64,000 nucleotides of DNA from Luteibacter jiangsuensis. GTDB taxonomy: Bacteria; Pseudomonadota; Gammaproteobacteria; Xanthomonadales; Rhodanobacteraceae. This document shows, piece by piece, positions 6,577 to 14,556 of this stretch. The stretch spans positions 62,001-126,000 of the forward strand of contig NZ_JAAQQR010000004.1 in assembly GCF_011742555.1 (NCBI RefSeq), in the 5' to 3' direction. The notes below the pieces were generated by a model that saw only the letters and a program-made list of their open reading frames with translations, had not been told where the DNA came from and did no database searches. The translations under genes and the position numbers were made by a program. Position 1 is the stretch's first letter; every line of letters begins with the position of its first letter.

Positions 6577-9500
6577 ATGTCCGTCCGTTTCGCCCACCTC
6601 CACCTGCACAGCGAGTATTCGCTGGTCGACTCGACCATCCGCATCAAGCAGCTGGTCGCCGCCTGCGCGCGCATGGGTATGCCCGCGGTCGCATTGACCG
6701 ACGAGAACAACCTCTTCGGTCTGGTGAAGTTCTACAAGCAGTGCACGGCGGCCGGCGTCAAGCCGATCGCGGGATGCGACATCTGGGTGTCCAGCCCGGA
6801 CGATCCGCGCCCGTGGCGCCTTACCCTGCTCTGCCAGGACCGCGACGGCTACCTGAACCTCTCGCGTCTGGTTTCGCGCGCCTGGCGCGAAGGCCAGGGC
6901 ACCGGCCGGGCGCTGGTCGACGCCGCCTGGATGCACCCGGAAAGCGTGCGAGGCCTCATCGCCATCGCCGGGCGCGAAAGCGAGACCGCTCGTGTCGCGC
7001 TCGGCGCCGGACTGCCCGCCGCCGGCCAGAAGCTTGAAGCCTTGCGCCGCCTGTTCCCCGACCGCCTGTACCTCGAACTGACCCGCACCGGCCGCGAGAA
7101 CGAGGAACATTGGGTGCGCGCCGCGATGGCGCTGGCCGGCGAGTACGCACTTCCGGTCATCGCCAGCAACGACGTCCGCTTCCTCGAGCGCGAGGGTTTC
7201 GAGGCCCACGAGGCGCGTACCTGCATCAACCAGGGCCGCGTGCTGGCGGATCCCAAGCGCCCGCGCGACTACAGCGAAGAGCAGTACTTCAAGTCGCCCG
7301 AGGAAATGGAGGCTCTGTTCGCCGACATTCCCGAAGCCCTGGAGAACACGGTCGAACTGGCGCGCCGCTGCAACCTCGAACTTTCGTTCGGCACCTACTA
7401 CCTGCCGAACTTCCCGGTGCCCGAGGGCCACACGCTCGACACCTACATCCGGGAACAGGCGCAGAAGGGCCTGGAGGAACGCCTGGCGACGAACCCGCTG
7501 GCGCCGGGCAAGACCCTGGAGGATTACCAGGCGAGACTCGACCGCGAGGTCGACGTCATCATCCGCATGGGCTTTCCCGGCTACTTCCTCATCGTGGCCG
7601 ACTTCATCAACTGGGGTAAGCAGAACGGTATTCCGGTGGGCCCCGGGCGCGGTTCGGGCGCGGGCTCGCTGGTGGCCTGGGTGCTCAAGATCACCGACCT
7701 GGACCCGCTCCAGTTCGAGCTGCTGTTCGAGCGATTCCTGAATCCCGAACGCGTGTCGATGCCCGACTTCGACATCGACTTCTGCATGGACCGCCGCGAC
7801 GAGGTGATCGACTACGTGGCGCGCAAGTACGGCCGCGACCACGTCAGCCAGATCATCACCTACGGTTCCATGGCCGCGAAGGCCGTGCTGCGCGACTCCG
7901 GGCGCGTGCTCGGCATGGGCTACGGCCAGGTCGACCGTATCGCGAAGCTGATTCCGAACCGGCCACTGGACCTCACACTCTCCGACGCCCTCGGTCGTTC
8001 GGAAAAGTCGAAGAAGGAGCCCGATCGCGTCGTCAAGGACTTCTGCGACGCCTACGAGGCGGAGGAAGAGTCGCGCACGCTCATCGACCTCGCGCTCAGC
8101 CTCGAAGGCCTCACGCGCAACGCGGGCAAGCACGCCGGCGGCGTCGTCATCGCACCGACGCCGCTGACCGACTTCGCGCCGCTGTACTGCGAACCCAGCG
8201 GCGAAGGCGTCGTCACCCAATACGACAAGGACGACGTCGAGGCCGTGGGCCTCGTGAAGTTCGACTTCCTCGGACTGCGCACGCTCACCATCATCGATTG
8301 GGCGGTGAAGGCGATCAACAAGCGGCGCGAACGCGAAGGCATCGAGCCGCTGGTGATCGAATCGCTGCCGCTGGACGATCCCAAGGTCTACGATCTGCTG
8401 AAGAAAGCGCAGACGGTGGCCGTCTTCCAGCTCGAATCCCGCGGCATGCAGGGCATGCTCAAGGAAGCGCAGGCGGACCGCTTCGAGGACATCATCGCCC
8501 TCGTCGCCCTGTACCGCCCCGGCCCGATGGACCTCATCCCCAGCTTCTGCGCGCGCAAGCACGGGAAGGAGCCTGTGGAATACCCCGATCCGCGCGTCGA
8601 ACCCATCCTGAAAGAGACCTACGGCATCATGGTCTACCAGGAGCAGGTGATGCAGATGGCGCAGATCGTCGGCGGCTATACGCTCGGCGGCGCCGATCTG
8701 TTACGCCGTGCCATGGGCAAGAAGAAGCCCGAGGAGATGATCAAGCACCGCGCCACCTTCCGTGAGGGCGCGGCCAAGGACGGTATCGGCGGCGACAAGG
8801 CCGACGCGATCTTCGACCTCATGGAGAAGTTCGCGGGCTACGGTTTCAACAAGTCGCATGCGGCGGCCTACGCGCTGGTGTCCTACCAGACCGCTTGGCT
8901 GAAGGCGCACTACCCGGCGGAATTCATGGCCGCGACGATCTCGTCGGACATGGACAACACGGAGAAGGTGGTCACCTTCCTCGACGAGACGCGCGCCATC
9001 GGCATCACCGTGCTGCCGCCCGACGTGAATGCGTCGGCCTGGATGTTCGAGGCCGTGGAACCGAAGGTGGTGCGTTATGGGCTAGGCGCCATCAAGGGCG
9101 TGGGCCAGGGCATCTGCGAAGAGATCGTGGCGGAGCGCAACGCGCGCGGACCGTACCGCGGGCTGGTCGATTTCTGCCAGCGCGTCGGTTCGAACAAGCT
9201 CAACAAGCGCACCATGGAAGCGCTGGTGCAGTCGGGCGCGCTGGACGCGCTCGGCGAGAATCGCGCCACGCTGCTCATGCACATTCCCGAAGCGATGCGG
9301 GCCGCCGACCAGGAGGCAAAGAACCGCGCGTCCGGCCAGGTGGACATCTTCGGCAACGCCTTCGGTGCGGCCGAGGCGCCCAGCATCATCGAGCTCTCGG
9401 GCTCGGTGCCGGAATGGCCGCTGGAGCAACTGCTGCAGGGCGAGCACGACACGCTGGGCCATTACCTCTCCGGCCACCCCACCGACCCGTGGAAGGCGGA

Positions 9501-10122
9501 ACTGGCGCAACTGTCCAGCTGCCCTATCGGCGAGATTCCGCAGCGTTACCAGCCGCCCAAGCCGCGTCGCGGCGACGACGACGACAACGCAAGCCGCTTC
9601 CGTCGCGGCCCGGAAACGCCCTGGACCGTGGCCGGCATGGTCGTAGGCATGCGCAAGCGCGGCGACAGCGATGCCTTCGTGCAGATCGAGGACGCCACGG
9701 GCCTGTTGGAAACCAGTTTCTTCCGCGAGGTGTTCACCGACGCGGCGCCGCTGCTTACGCGGGGCAATCTCATCGTGGTGGAAGGCGGGCTGCGCATCGA
9801 CGACTTCGCAGGCGGTTACCAGCTACGCGCACGCAAGGCGTATTCGTTGTCGGATGCCATGGAACACTTCGGCCGGCTACTGACGGTGAAGCTCAACGGT
9901 GTGGGTTCTGACTTCCCGCAGCACCTGCGCCAGGCGCTGATGGGGTATCGCGGTGGCCGCACGCCGCTTCTGCTGGCCGGGTATCGCAACGACGTCGGCC
10001 AGGCCAGCCTCGAACTGGGGGACGCCTGGCGGGTACGCGCCCTGCCCGACCTCGTGCGCACCTTGCGTACCCTGCCCGGCGTGCTCGGCACGGAACTGCG
10101 CATCGTACGGCCCTCCGAGTGA
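6577..10122 (+). CDS. dnaE: DNA polymerase III alpha subunit
   Basis: 1181 residues, full length for DnaE. It is the catalytic subunit of the chromosomal replicase. Domains in order: N-terminal PHP domain opening with HLHLHSEYSLVD (residues about 7-18); palm with the two catalytic aspartates in MPDFDIDFCMD (about 395-405); fingers with QLESRGMQGMLKEAQ and VALYRPGPMDLIP; helix-hairpin-helix region (GYGFNKSHAAAYALVSYQTAWLK split over about 754-776); and the C-terminal OB fold (WTVAGMVVGMRKR onwards, about 1015) that binds single-stranded DNA. The ATG at 6577 gives the expected MSVRFAHLHLHSEYS start. In many gammaproteobacteria accA follows directly; here accA is 15 kb away beyond a minus-strand accessory block. 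Confidence 0.97.
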   Translation: MSVRFAHLHLHSEYSLVDSTIRIKQLVAACARMGMPAVALTDENNLFGLVKFYKQCTAAGVKPIAGCDIWVSSPDDPRPWRLTLLCQDRDGYLNLSRLVSRAWREGQGTGRALVDAAWMHPESVRGLIAIAGRESETARVALGAGLPAAGQKLEALRRLFPDRLYLELTRTGRENEEHWVRAAMALAGEYALPVIASNDVRFLEREGFEAHEARTCINQGRVLADPKRPRDYSEEQYFKSPEEMEALFADIPEALENTVELARRCNLELSFGTYYLPNFPVPEGHTLDTYIREQAQKGLEERLATNPLAPGKTLEDYQARLDREVDVIIRMGFPGYFLIVADFINWGKQNGIPVGPGRGSGAGSLVAWVLKITDLDPLQFELLFERFLNPERVSMPDFDIDFCMDRRDEVIDYVARKYGRDHVSQIITYGSMAAKAVLRDSGRVLGMGYGQVDRIAKLIPNRPLDLTLSDALGRSEKSKKEPDRVVKDFCDAYEAEEESRTLIDLALSLEGLTRNAGKHAGGVVIAPTPLTDFAPLYCEPSGEGVVTQYDKDDVEAVGLVKFDFLGLRTLTIIDWAVKAINKRREREGIEPLVIESLPLDDPKVYDLLKKAQTVAVFQLESRGMQGMLKEAQADRFEDIIALVALYRPGPMDLIPSFCARKHGKEPVEYPDPRVEPILKETYGIMVYQEQVMQMAQIVGGYTLGGADLLRRAMGKKKPEEMIKHRATFREGAAKDGIGGDKADAIFDLMEKFAGYGFNKSHAAAYALVSYQTAWLKAHYPAEFMAATISSDMDNTEKVVTFLDETRAIGITVLPPDVNASAWMFEAVEPKVVRYGLGAIKGVGQGICEEIVAERNARGPYRGLVDFCQRVGSNKLNKRTMEALVQSGALDALGENRATLLMHIPEAMRAADQEAKNRASGQVDIFGNAFGAAEAPSIIELSGSVPEWPLEQLLQGEHDTLGHYLSGHPTDPWKAELAQLSSCPIGEIPQRYQPPKPRRGDDDDNASRFRRGPETPWTVAGMVVGMRKRGDSDAFVQIEDATGLLETSFFREVFTDAAPLLTRGNLIVVEGGLRIDDFAGGYQLRARKAYSLSDAMEHFGRLLTVKLNGVGSDFPQHLRQALMGYRGGRTPLLLAGYRNDVGQASLELGDAWRVRALPDLVRTLRTLPGVLGTELRIVRPSE

Positions 10123-10124
10123 GT

Positions 10125-10154
10125 TGCCGCCGCCCGTGCAAACGGGCAGCGGCA
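10125..10154. terminator. Imperfect hairpin between convergent genes
   Basis: TGCCGC and GCCCGT pair with ACGGGC and GCGGCA across a four-base loop, with one internal C/A mismatch. It sits three bases after the dnaE stop and six bases before the stop of the convergent secreted-protein gene, as expected for a shared bidirectional terminator. There is no long T run. Confidence 0.55.
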
Positions 10155-10159
10155 TGCCA

Positions 10160-10759
10160 TCAAAGCACGTCCACCGCTTCGGCCTGCGATGACTCGACCA
10201 GCGTGACGTCAGTCACCTGAACCGACGAATCGCCGCCACCGTGCGAGATGCTTACGAGTACGTGCGCAGGAGCTGCAACCTGTACTCCGTTGGCCACCAG
10301 TTCGACGACGCGCCACGTGCCCGCGGTTGCGGTGGTCTTCACGCTGCCGATGTACCTGGTGTTACGGCCTACGCCGTCGCTCATGTAGAGCGATGCGTCC
10401 ACTTCCGCGTCAGACGACTCGGCGCGCACACGGAAACGCAGCGCATACGCGGCACCGTCCCATTTGTAGAACATGGCGTATACGGGCTGCTGGATCGAGG
10501 CTCCGGGCGAGATCGAAACATGGGCCTCGTCGCCTTCGCGGCCGAGACCGACATGTCCGAGGGCCTCCCAGCCGGCCAGACTGGCGAAGTCGCCGTTCTT
10601 CACGGGAAGACGGCAGGTGGTGTCCGCATCGATGTAGGAGTGGCATGCGGGCAGGTTGGATGGGAACGGCATGTTGCCGGCCACCGCGTGGCCGGCGAAG
10701 AGGCAAGCGCAGACCGCAGCCGCGCGCATCGCGAGGCTGGGAGGGTAACGAGTATTCAT
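10160..10759 (-). CDS. Small secreted beta-sandwich protein, CBM4/9-like
   Basis: 199 residues with a signal peptide (hydrophobic stretch about 11-26, cleavage after AVA near 27). The mature part has two cysteines close together (CHSYIDADTTC) and then a jelly-roll-like pattern beginning NGDFASLAGWEALG (residues about 55-68), which is how carbohydrate-binding modules of the CBM4/9 type often start. No catalytic motif is visible. It has a good AAGGAG site before the ATG. It lies next to, and on the same strand as, the chitin/chitosan-type operon but is separated from it by 231 bases, which contain CTAG-type half-sites like those near 750. A binding or matrix role is possible but not shown. Confidence 0.65.
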   Translation of the reverse strand: MNTRYPPSLAMRAAAVCACLFAGHAVAGNMPFPSNLPACHSYIDADTTCRLPVKNGDFASLAGWEALGHVGLGREGDEAHVSISPGASIQQPVYAMFYKWDGAAYALRFRVRAESSDAEVDASLYMSDGVGRNTRYIGSVKTTATAGTWRVVELVANGVQVAAPAHVLVSISHGGGDSSVQVTDVTLVESSQAEAVDVL

Positions 10760-10990
10760 GGTGCTCCTTGGCGATTGTGGGTATGGACATACGCGGAGTC
10801 CGATTCCGCGCCGGGATTACACCCTAGTCCGGCCGCGCCTAGGGCGCGCCCCACATGGGACGGGTTGGTATCCGACATGGTTTGACGGTATTAACCCGCA
10901 TGGCGACGCTGACGAGCCTAGGCCATGGGTCGTTCGCGCCTCACGGACCTGCGCATGCTGCGGCGTGCCGGCCGGCAAATCGCTGCCTCG

Positions 10991-12691
10991 CTATGCGATC
11001 AGTCGACGCTCGCGAAGCACGCCGACGATCCGCGCCGCCAGGGATATCGGCGTCTGCGCCGCACCGTCCATGCGTAGGTCGGGCGCCTCGGGCACTTCAT
11101 AAGGATCGCTGATACCCGTGAAGTGCTTGAGCGCGCCGGAACGCGCCTGCGCGTAAAGCCCCTTGGTATCGCGCGCTTCGCAGACATCCAGCGCGGTGCT
11201 GACATGCACTTCGATGAAATCGCCGTGCGCTTCGACCAACGCGCGCGCGGCTGCCCTGTCGTCGGCGTAGGGGGCGATCGGCGCGCAGATGGCTATGCCA
11301 CCATGGCGGACGATTTCCGATGCGACGTAGGCGATCCTCTGGATGTTCGCCGAGCGGTCCGCGCGCGAGAAGCCCAGGCCCGCCGACAGGGTCTTACGCA
11401 CCTCATCACCGTCCAGCATGCTGACCTGCCGCGCCGTGTTTTCGAGGAGCGCGGCCATCAGCGCCCGGGCGATGGTCGACTTGCCCGCGCCGGAAAGGCC
11501 GGTGAAGAAGATGGCGCAACCCCGATTCTGGGGGCGTGGGAAGCGCTGCCGGAGGATCGCTTCCACTTCCGGATAGGTGAACCACTCCGGGATGGGGGCG
11601 CCATCACGAAGGAGCTTGCGCAGCTCGGTGCCCGAGAGGTCGCGCACGACCTCGCCCGTGCGCAGTTCCTCGCTGGAGACATACGCCTGTCGGCCCGGCG
11701 AATAAACCATGGGCGCAAAGGGAACGACCGTCATGCCCAGTTCGTCGGCATGCGCCTGGACCAGGGCCTGCGCGGCCAGCGGCTCGTAGTACGGCCGACC
11801 CGACGCGTCCGCTCCCGGCCCGGCATGATCGCGCCCGACGATAAAGAAATTCGCGCCGTAGTTCTTCCTGATGATGGCGTGCCAGAGCGCTTCGCGCGGC
11901 CCGGCCATGCGCATGGCCAGCGGCAGCACCGCCAGCTTCACCGTATCCGGAGGGTAATGCGCCAACAACGCGCGGTAGCAGCGAACGCGGGTATACGTAT
12001 CGACGTCGCCGTCCCGTGTCCGTCCGACGACGGGATGCAGCAGAAGGTTTCCACCCACTGCCTCCATGGCTCGCCGCGTCAGTTCCACGTGTGCGCGGTG
12101 CAGCGGATTGCGCGTCTGGAAAGCCACGACGCGCTCCCAGCCCCGTCCGGCGAACCACGCCCGCATCTCGCGCGGAGAGGCACGCAAGTCGGTGAAATCG
12201 TAGTGGGCAGGCCGCTGTACGCCGCGCACACGGCCGCCAAGGCAAACCCCGCCCCGGCGCAGCAGATCGGCGACACCCGGATGATGAGGGTCATGCGTAC
12301 CGTAGACCGCGAGGGCTTCGCGGGCCGTGTCCGGGCGAAAGATGTCTGACACGGTCAGCACCGCGTACGCAGTGCCCTGGATATCCCGCAGCACGACATC
12401 TTCACCTGTCGCCAGCGATACCGCGGTGTCCTCGGAAACGTCGAGCACGATCGGCACCGGCCAGAGGGTGCCGTCGAACAAGCGGAGCCCCTCCACGACG
12501 GCCTCGTAATCCGCCTCCCCCATGAACCCTTCGAGCGGCGAGAACGCACCATCGAGGAGCAGCTCCAGATCGCAAAGCTGCCGGTGACCGAGCACCACAC
12601 CCGGCAGTGCACCGGATGCGCGCCTCGCGTCGAGCGCCTCTGCATCGGGCAGGTACAGATCCTTCAGCACACCACCATGGGGCTCGATCAT
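10991..12691 (-). CDS. Bifunctional ATP sulfurylase / APS kinase (PAPS synthase)
   Basis: 566 residues. It makes the sulfate donor PAPS from sulfate and two ATP. The N-terminal PUA-like domain (about 1-160) is followed by a Sat/Met3-type ATP sulfurylase domain with AFQTRNPLHRAHVELTRRA (about 191-209), HPVVGRTRDGDVD and an IVGRDHAGPG loop. The C-terminal APS kinase domain (about 390-566) has the P-loop GLSGAGKST, DGDEVR and GFSRADRSANIQR. Both active sites look intact. This is the single-chain form, not the CysDN heterodimer. It follows the sulfotransferase by 2 bases without its own ribosome binding site, implying translational coupling and dedicated PAPS supply for that enzyme. No cysH, cysJ or cysI reductase genes are nearby, which argues against a role in plain sulfate assimilation. 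Confidence 0.9.
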   Translation of the reverse strand: MIEPHGGVLKDLYLPDAEALDARRASGALPGVVLGHRQLCDLELLLDGAFSPLEGFMGEADYEAVVEGLRLFDGTLWPVPIVLDVSEDTAVSLATGEDVVLRDIQGTAYAVLTVSDIFRPDTAREALAVYGTHDPHHPGVADLLRRGGVCLGGRVRGVQRPAHYDFTDLRASPREMRAWFAGRGWERVVAFQTRNPLHRAHVELTRRAMEAVGGNLLLHPVVGRTRDGDVDTYTRVRCYRALLAHYPPDTVKLAVLPLAMRMAGPREALWHAIIRKNYGANFFIVGRDHAGPGADASGRPYYEPLAAQALVQAHADELGMTVVPFAPMVYSPGRQAYVSSEELRTGEVVRDLSGTELRKLLRDGAPIPEWFTYPEVEAILRQRFPRPQNRGCAIFFTGLSGAGKSTIARALMAALLENTARQVSMLDGDEVRKTLSAGLGFSRADRSANIQRIAYVASEIVRHGGIAICAPIAPYADDRAAARALVEAHGDFIEVHVSTALDVCEARDTKGLYAQARSGALKHFTGISDPYEVPEAPDLRMDGAAQTPISLAARIVGVLRERRLIA

Positions 12692-12693
12692 GA

Positions 12694-13515
12694 TCAGACG
12701 ATGGGCACCTGGTTCACGTTGTTTTTCGGATCGGCCCAGAAGGCCTCGTTGGCGAATCGGCCGAAGACCTCACGCGGCAGGACGGGCGCGCGCTCGACGG
12801 CCTCGACCTTCGCGCGGACGACATGCAGTCCCGGCATGCCCACGCGCGCATCGAATTCGTCGGCGCTGTACGCGATGTCGTTGAAATCGTGCTCGAACCA
12901 GGGCTCGCCCAGGAAACGGTACACCGCGCGCATGGACGCTTCGGGATCGCGCACCAGGCTCTCGTAGGTCAGCAGCAACAGGTGATCGCGGGCCTGTTCG
13001 CCGTAGAACGCTTCCTTCGTGGCCTGGTACGCGAAACCGACCATGCCGCGGGGATCGGTCAGCGCTTCGACCCGCGAGTACACCGTGGTGTTGGTGTCGA
13101 AGCGAAACACCTTGCTGACACTCACCGGCTGCTTCTGGACGAGCCGTTCCATGCTGTCGAGCACCCACGCCAGCTGGCGAACGCAGGCGATCACTTTCAC
13201 CCCCGGGAACAGCGTGGCGAGCAGGCCCATGCGACTGCACCACAGGCGGCTCATGTCGAACACCGCCTCGGCGCGGGTATCGACGGAATAGAAGTTCTCC
13301 ACTAGCCCGCGCAGTACGGCCACCCGTTGCTCGTCCGTGACGTCGAAGGCGAAGTCGTTCTTGCTGCTGGCCTCGGCCACCACGACGCCCATGATGTCGG
13401 CCACCGGGCTGGTCATGCCCGCGCGGAAGCGCGGATTCTGGTTCAGGATGGCGGCAAGCAGCGTGGTGCCCGCGCGCGGCAGGCCGGAGATGAAATGGAA
13501 CCGGCGCTCTGACAT
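12694..13515 (-). CDS. Sulfotransferase, PAPS-dependent (tyrosylprotein/RaxST-like family)
   Basis: 273 residues. The 5'-phosphosulfate-binding loop is seen near the N terminus in HFISGLPRAGTTLL (residues about 7-20), followed by NQNPRFRAGMTSP. The 3'-phosphate-binding region is likely around VIACVRQLAWVLDSMERL (about 120-137), and the C-terminal half has the YESLVRDPEASMRAVYRFLGEPW pattern (split over about 202-224) typical of Sulfotransfer_1/3 proteins. The family includes RaxST, which sulfates a tyrosine of a secreted peptide in Xanthomonas; that resemblance is from memory and does not prove the acceptor. A strong GGAGGAAAG site precedes the ATG. The adjacent PAPS synthase gives it a donor source. 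No RaxX-like peptide gene was seen next to it. Confidence 0.85.
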   Translation of the reverse strand: MSERRFHFISGLPRAGTTLLAAILNQNPRFRAGMTSPVADIMGVVVAEASSKNDFAFDVTDEQRVAVLRGLVENFYSVDTRAEAVFDMSRLWCSRMGLLATLFPGVKVIACVRQLAWVLDSMERLVQKQPVSVSKVFRFDTNTTVYSRVEALTDPRGMVGFAYQATKEAFYGEQARDHLLLLTYESLVRDPEASMRAVYRFLGEPWFEHDFNDIAYSADEFDARVGMPGLHVVRAKVEAVERAPVLPREVFGRFANEAFWADPKNNVNQVPIV

Positions 13516-13535
13516 GCGGTACTTTCCTCCAGGGT

Positions 13536-14546
13536 TTATCGGGGTGCGGGCCCGGTGGATGCACGCAGGCGCATCTCGTAGCCGACTTCGACCATGCGGG
13601 GCTCGCCCTTGCCAAGGAGGCCGAGCAGGAGTTCTTCGGTGGCCCGCTTGCCCATGTCGCGCACCGGCTGGTGCACGGTGGTGAGCAACGGCCACACCTG
13701 GGTCGCGATGGTGGTGTCGTCGAAACCGCAGATGGATACCTCGGCGGGTACCGAGACGCCCGCTTCGGCGGCCGCCCAGATGGCGCCGACGGCCATGTCG
13801 TCGTCGGCGGCGAAGATGGCCGTGGGCCGTTCCTTCAGGGCCAGCAGCTGCCGCGCGGCCCTCACGCCCGATTCGAACGAGAACTGGCCCTGGACCATGT
13901 ACTCGGCGCGTTCTTCGAGACCGGCGCGCTTCAGGCCATCGCGGTAGCCCGCCAGGCGCCACACGCCTGCGCCGTGCTTCGGGTCGCCGATGATGTGCGC
14001 GATGTGGCGGTGGCCCAGCGCGACGAGGTGGTCGACCATCGCCGCCGCGGCCTCGCGTTCATGCAGGATGACGCCGGCGATACCCTTGGACTTGCGCGGC
14101 GCGATGGAGGCAAACGGCAAGCCGGTGTCGCGCAGATGGGCGAGCAGCGCCGGATGGTCCGTGATGGGCGGCGTGAGGATCAGGCCGTCGGGGCGGTGCC
14201 GCCAAAGGATGCCTTCGACGCGCTCCATGAAATCCCGCGCCTTGGAGTTCAGGGGCTGCACCATCATGCTGTACTGCTGCGCCTCGCAGGCTTCCTGCAC
14301 GCCGGCCTGCACTTCCATGATGTAACTGGGCGAGAGGTTGTCGTAGAGCAGCCCGATCATGAACGAGCGATTGGTGGCCAGGCTTCGCGCGGAGGTGAGC
14401 GGACGATAGTTAAGCTCGGCGACGGCAGCCAGCACGCGTTCGCGCACTTCATTGCGCACGCCAGGTTCCTGGTTGAGCACGCGTGAGACGGTCTTCTTGG
14501 ACGTATCCGACGCACGGGCCACATCGTTGATGGTCACGCGCGACAT
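13536..14546 (-). CDS. LacI family transcriptional regulator
   Basis: 336 residues. The helix-turn-helix headpiece opens at VTINDVARASDTSKKTVSRVLNQE (split over residues 4-27) and is followed by the hinge helix NYRPLTSARSLAT. A periplasmic-binding-protein-like ligand domain with the usual GVRAARQLL and AAAEAGVSVPAEVSICGFDDT segments completes the fold. Such proteins repress sugar catabolic genes until the inducer binds. It lies inside the glycan operon, 10 bases after the GH2 enzyme and before the sulfotransferase, so it is likely the local regulator. The perfect palindrome TGACACCGGTGTCA in front of the operon (25312-25325) is the best candidate operator. The upstream in-frame extension of 53 codons is rejected because the headpiece normally starts within the first five residues. 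Confidence 0.9.
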   Translation of the reverse strand: MSRVTINDVARASDTSKKTVSRVLNQEPGVRNEVRERVLAAVAELNYRPLTSARSLATNRSFMIGLLYDNLSPSYIMEVQAGVQEACEAQQYSMMVQPLNSKARDFMERVEGILWRHRPDGLILTPPITDHPALLAHLRDTGLPFASIAPRKSKGIAGVILHEREAAAAMVDHLVALGHRHIAHIIGDPKHGAGVWRLAGYRDGLKRAGLEERAEYMVQGQFSFESGVRAARQLLALKERPTAIFAADDDMAVGAIWAAAEAGVSVPAEVSICGFDDTTIATQVWPLLTTVHQPVRDMGKRATEELLLGLLGKGEPRMVEVGYEMRLRASTGPAPR

Positions 14547-14556
14547 GAAGGTCTCT

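Noticed and set aside
6484-8562. Minus-strand frame of 692 codons inside dnaE
   Set aside because: Shadow of dnaE; no recognisable domain, no ribosome binding site, and composition typical of antisense.
10991-12691. Assignment of the PAPS synthase to assimilatory sulfate reduction
   Set aside because: No PAPS reductase or sulfite reductase genes are near, and the gene is coupled to a sulfotransferase, so sulfation is the more likely use.
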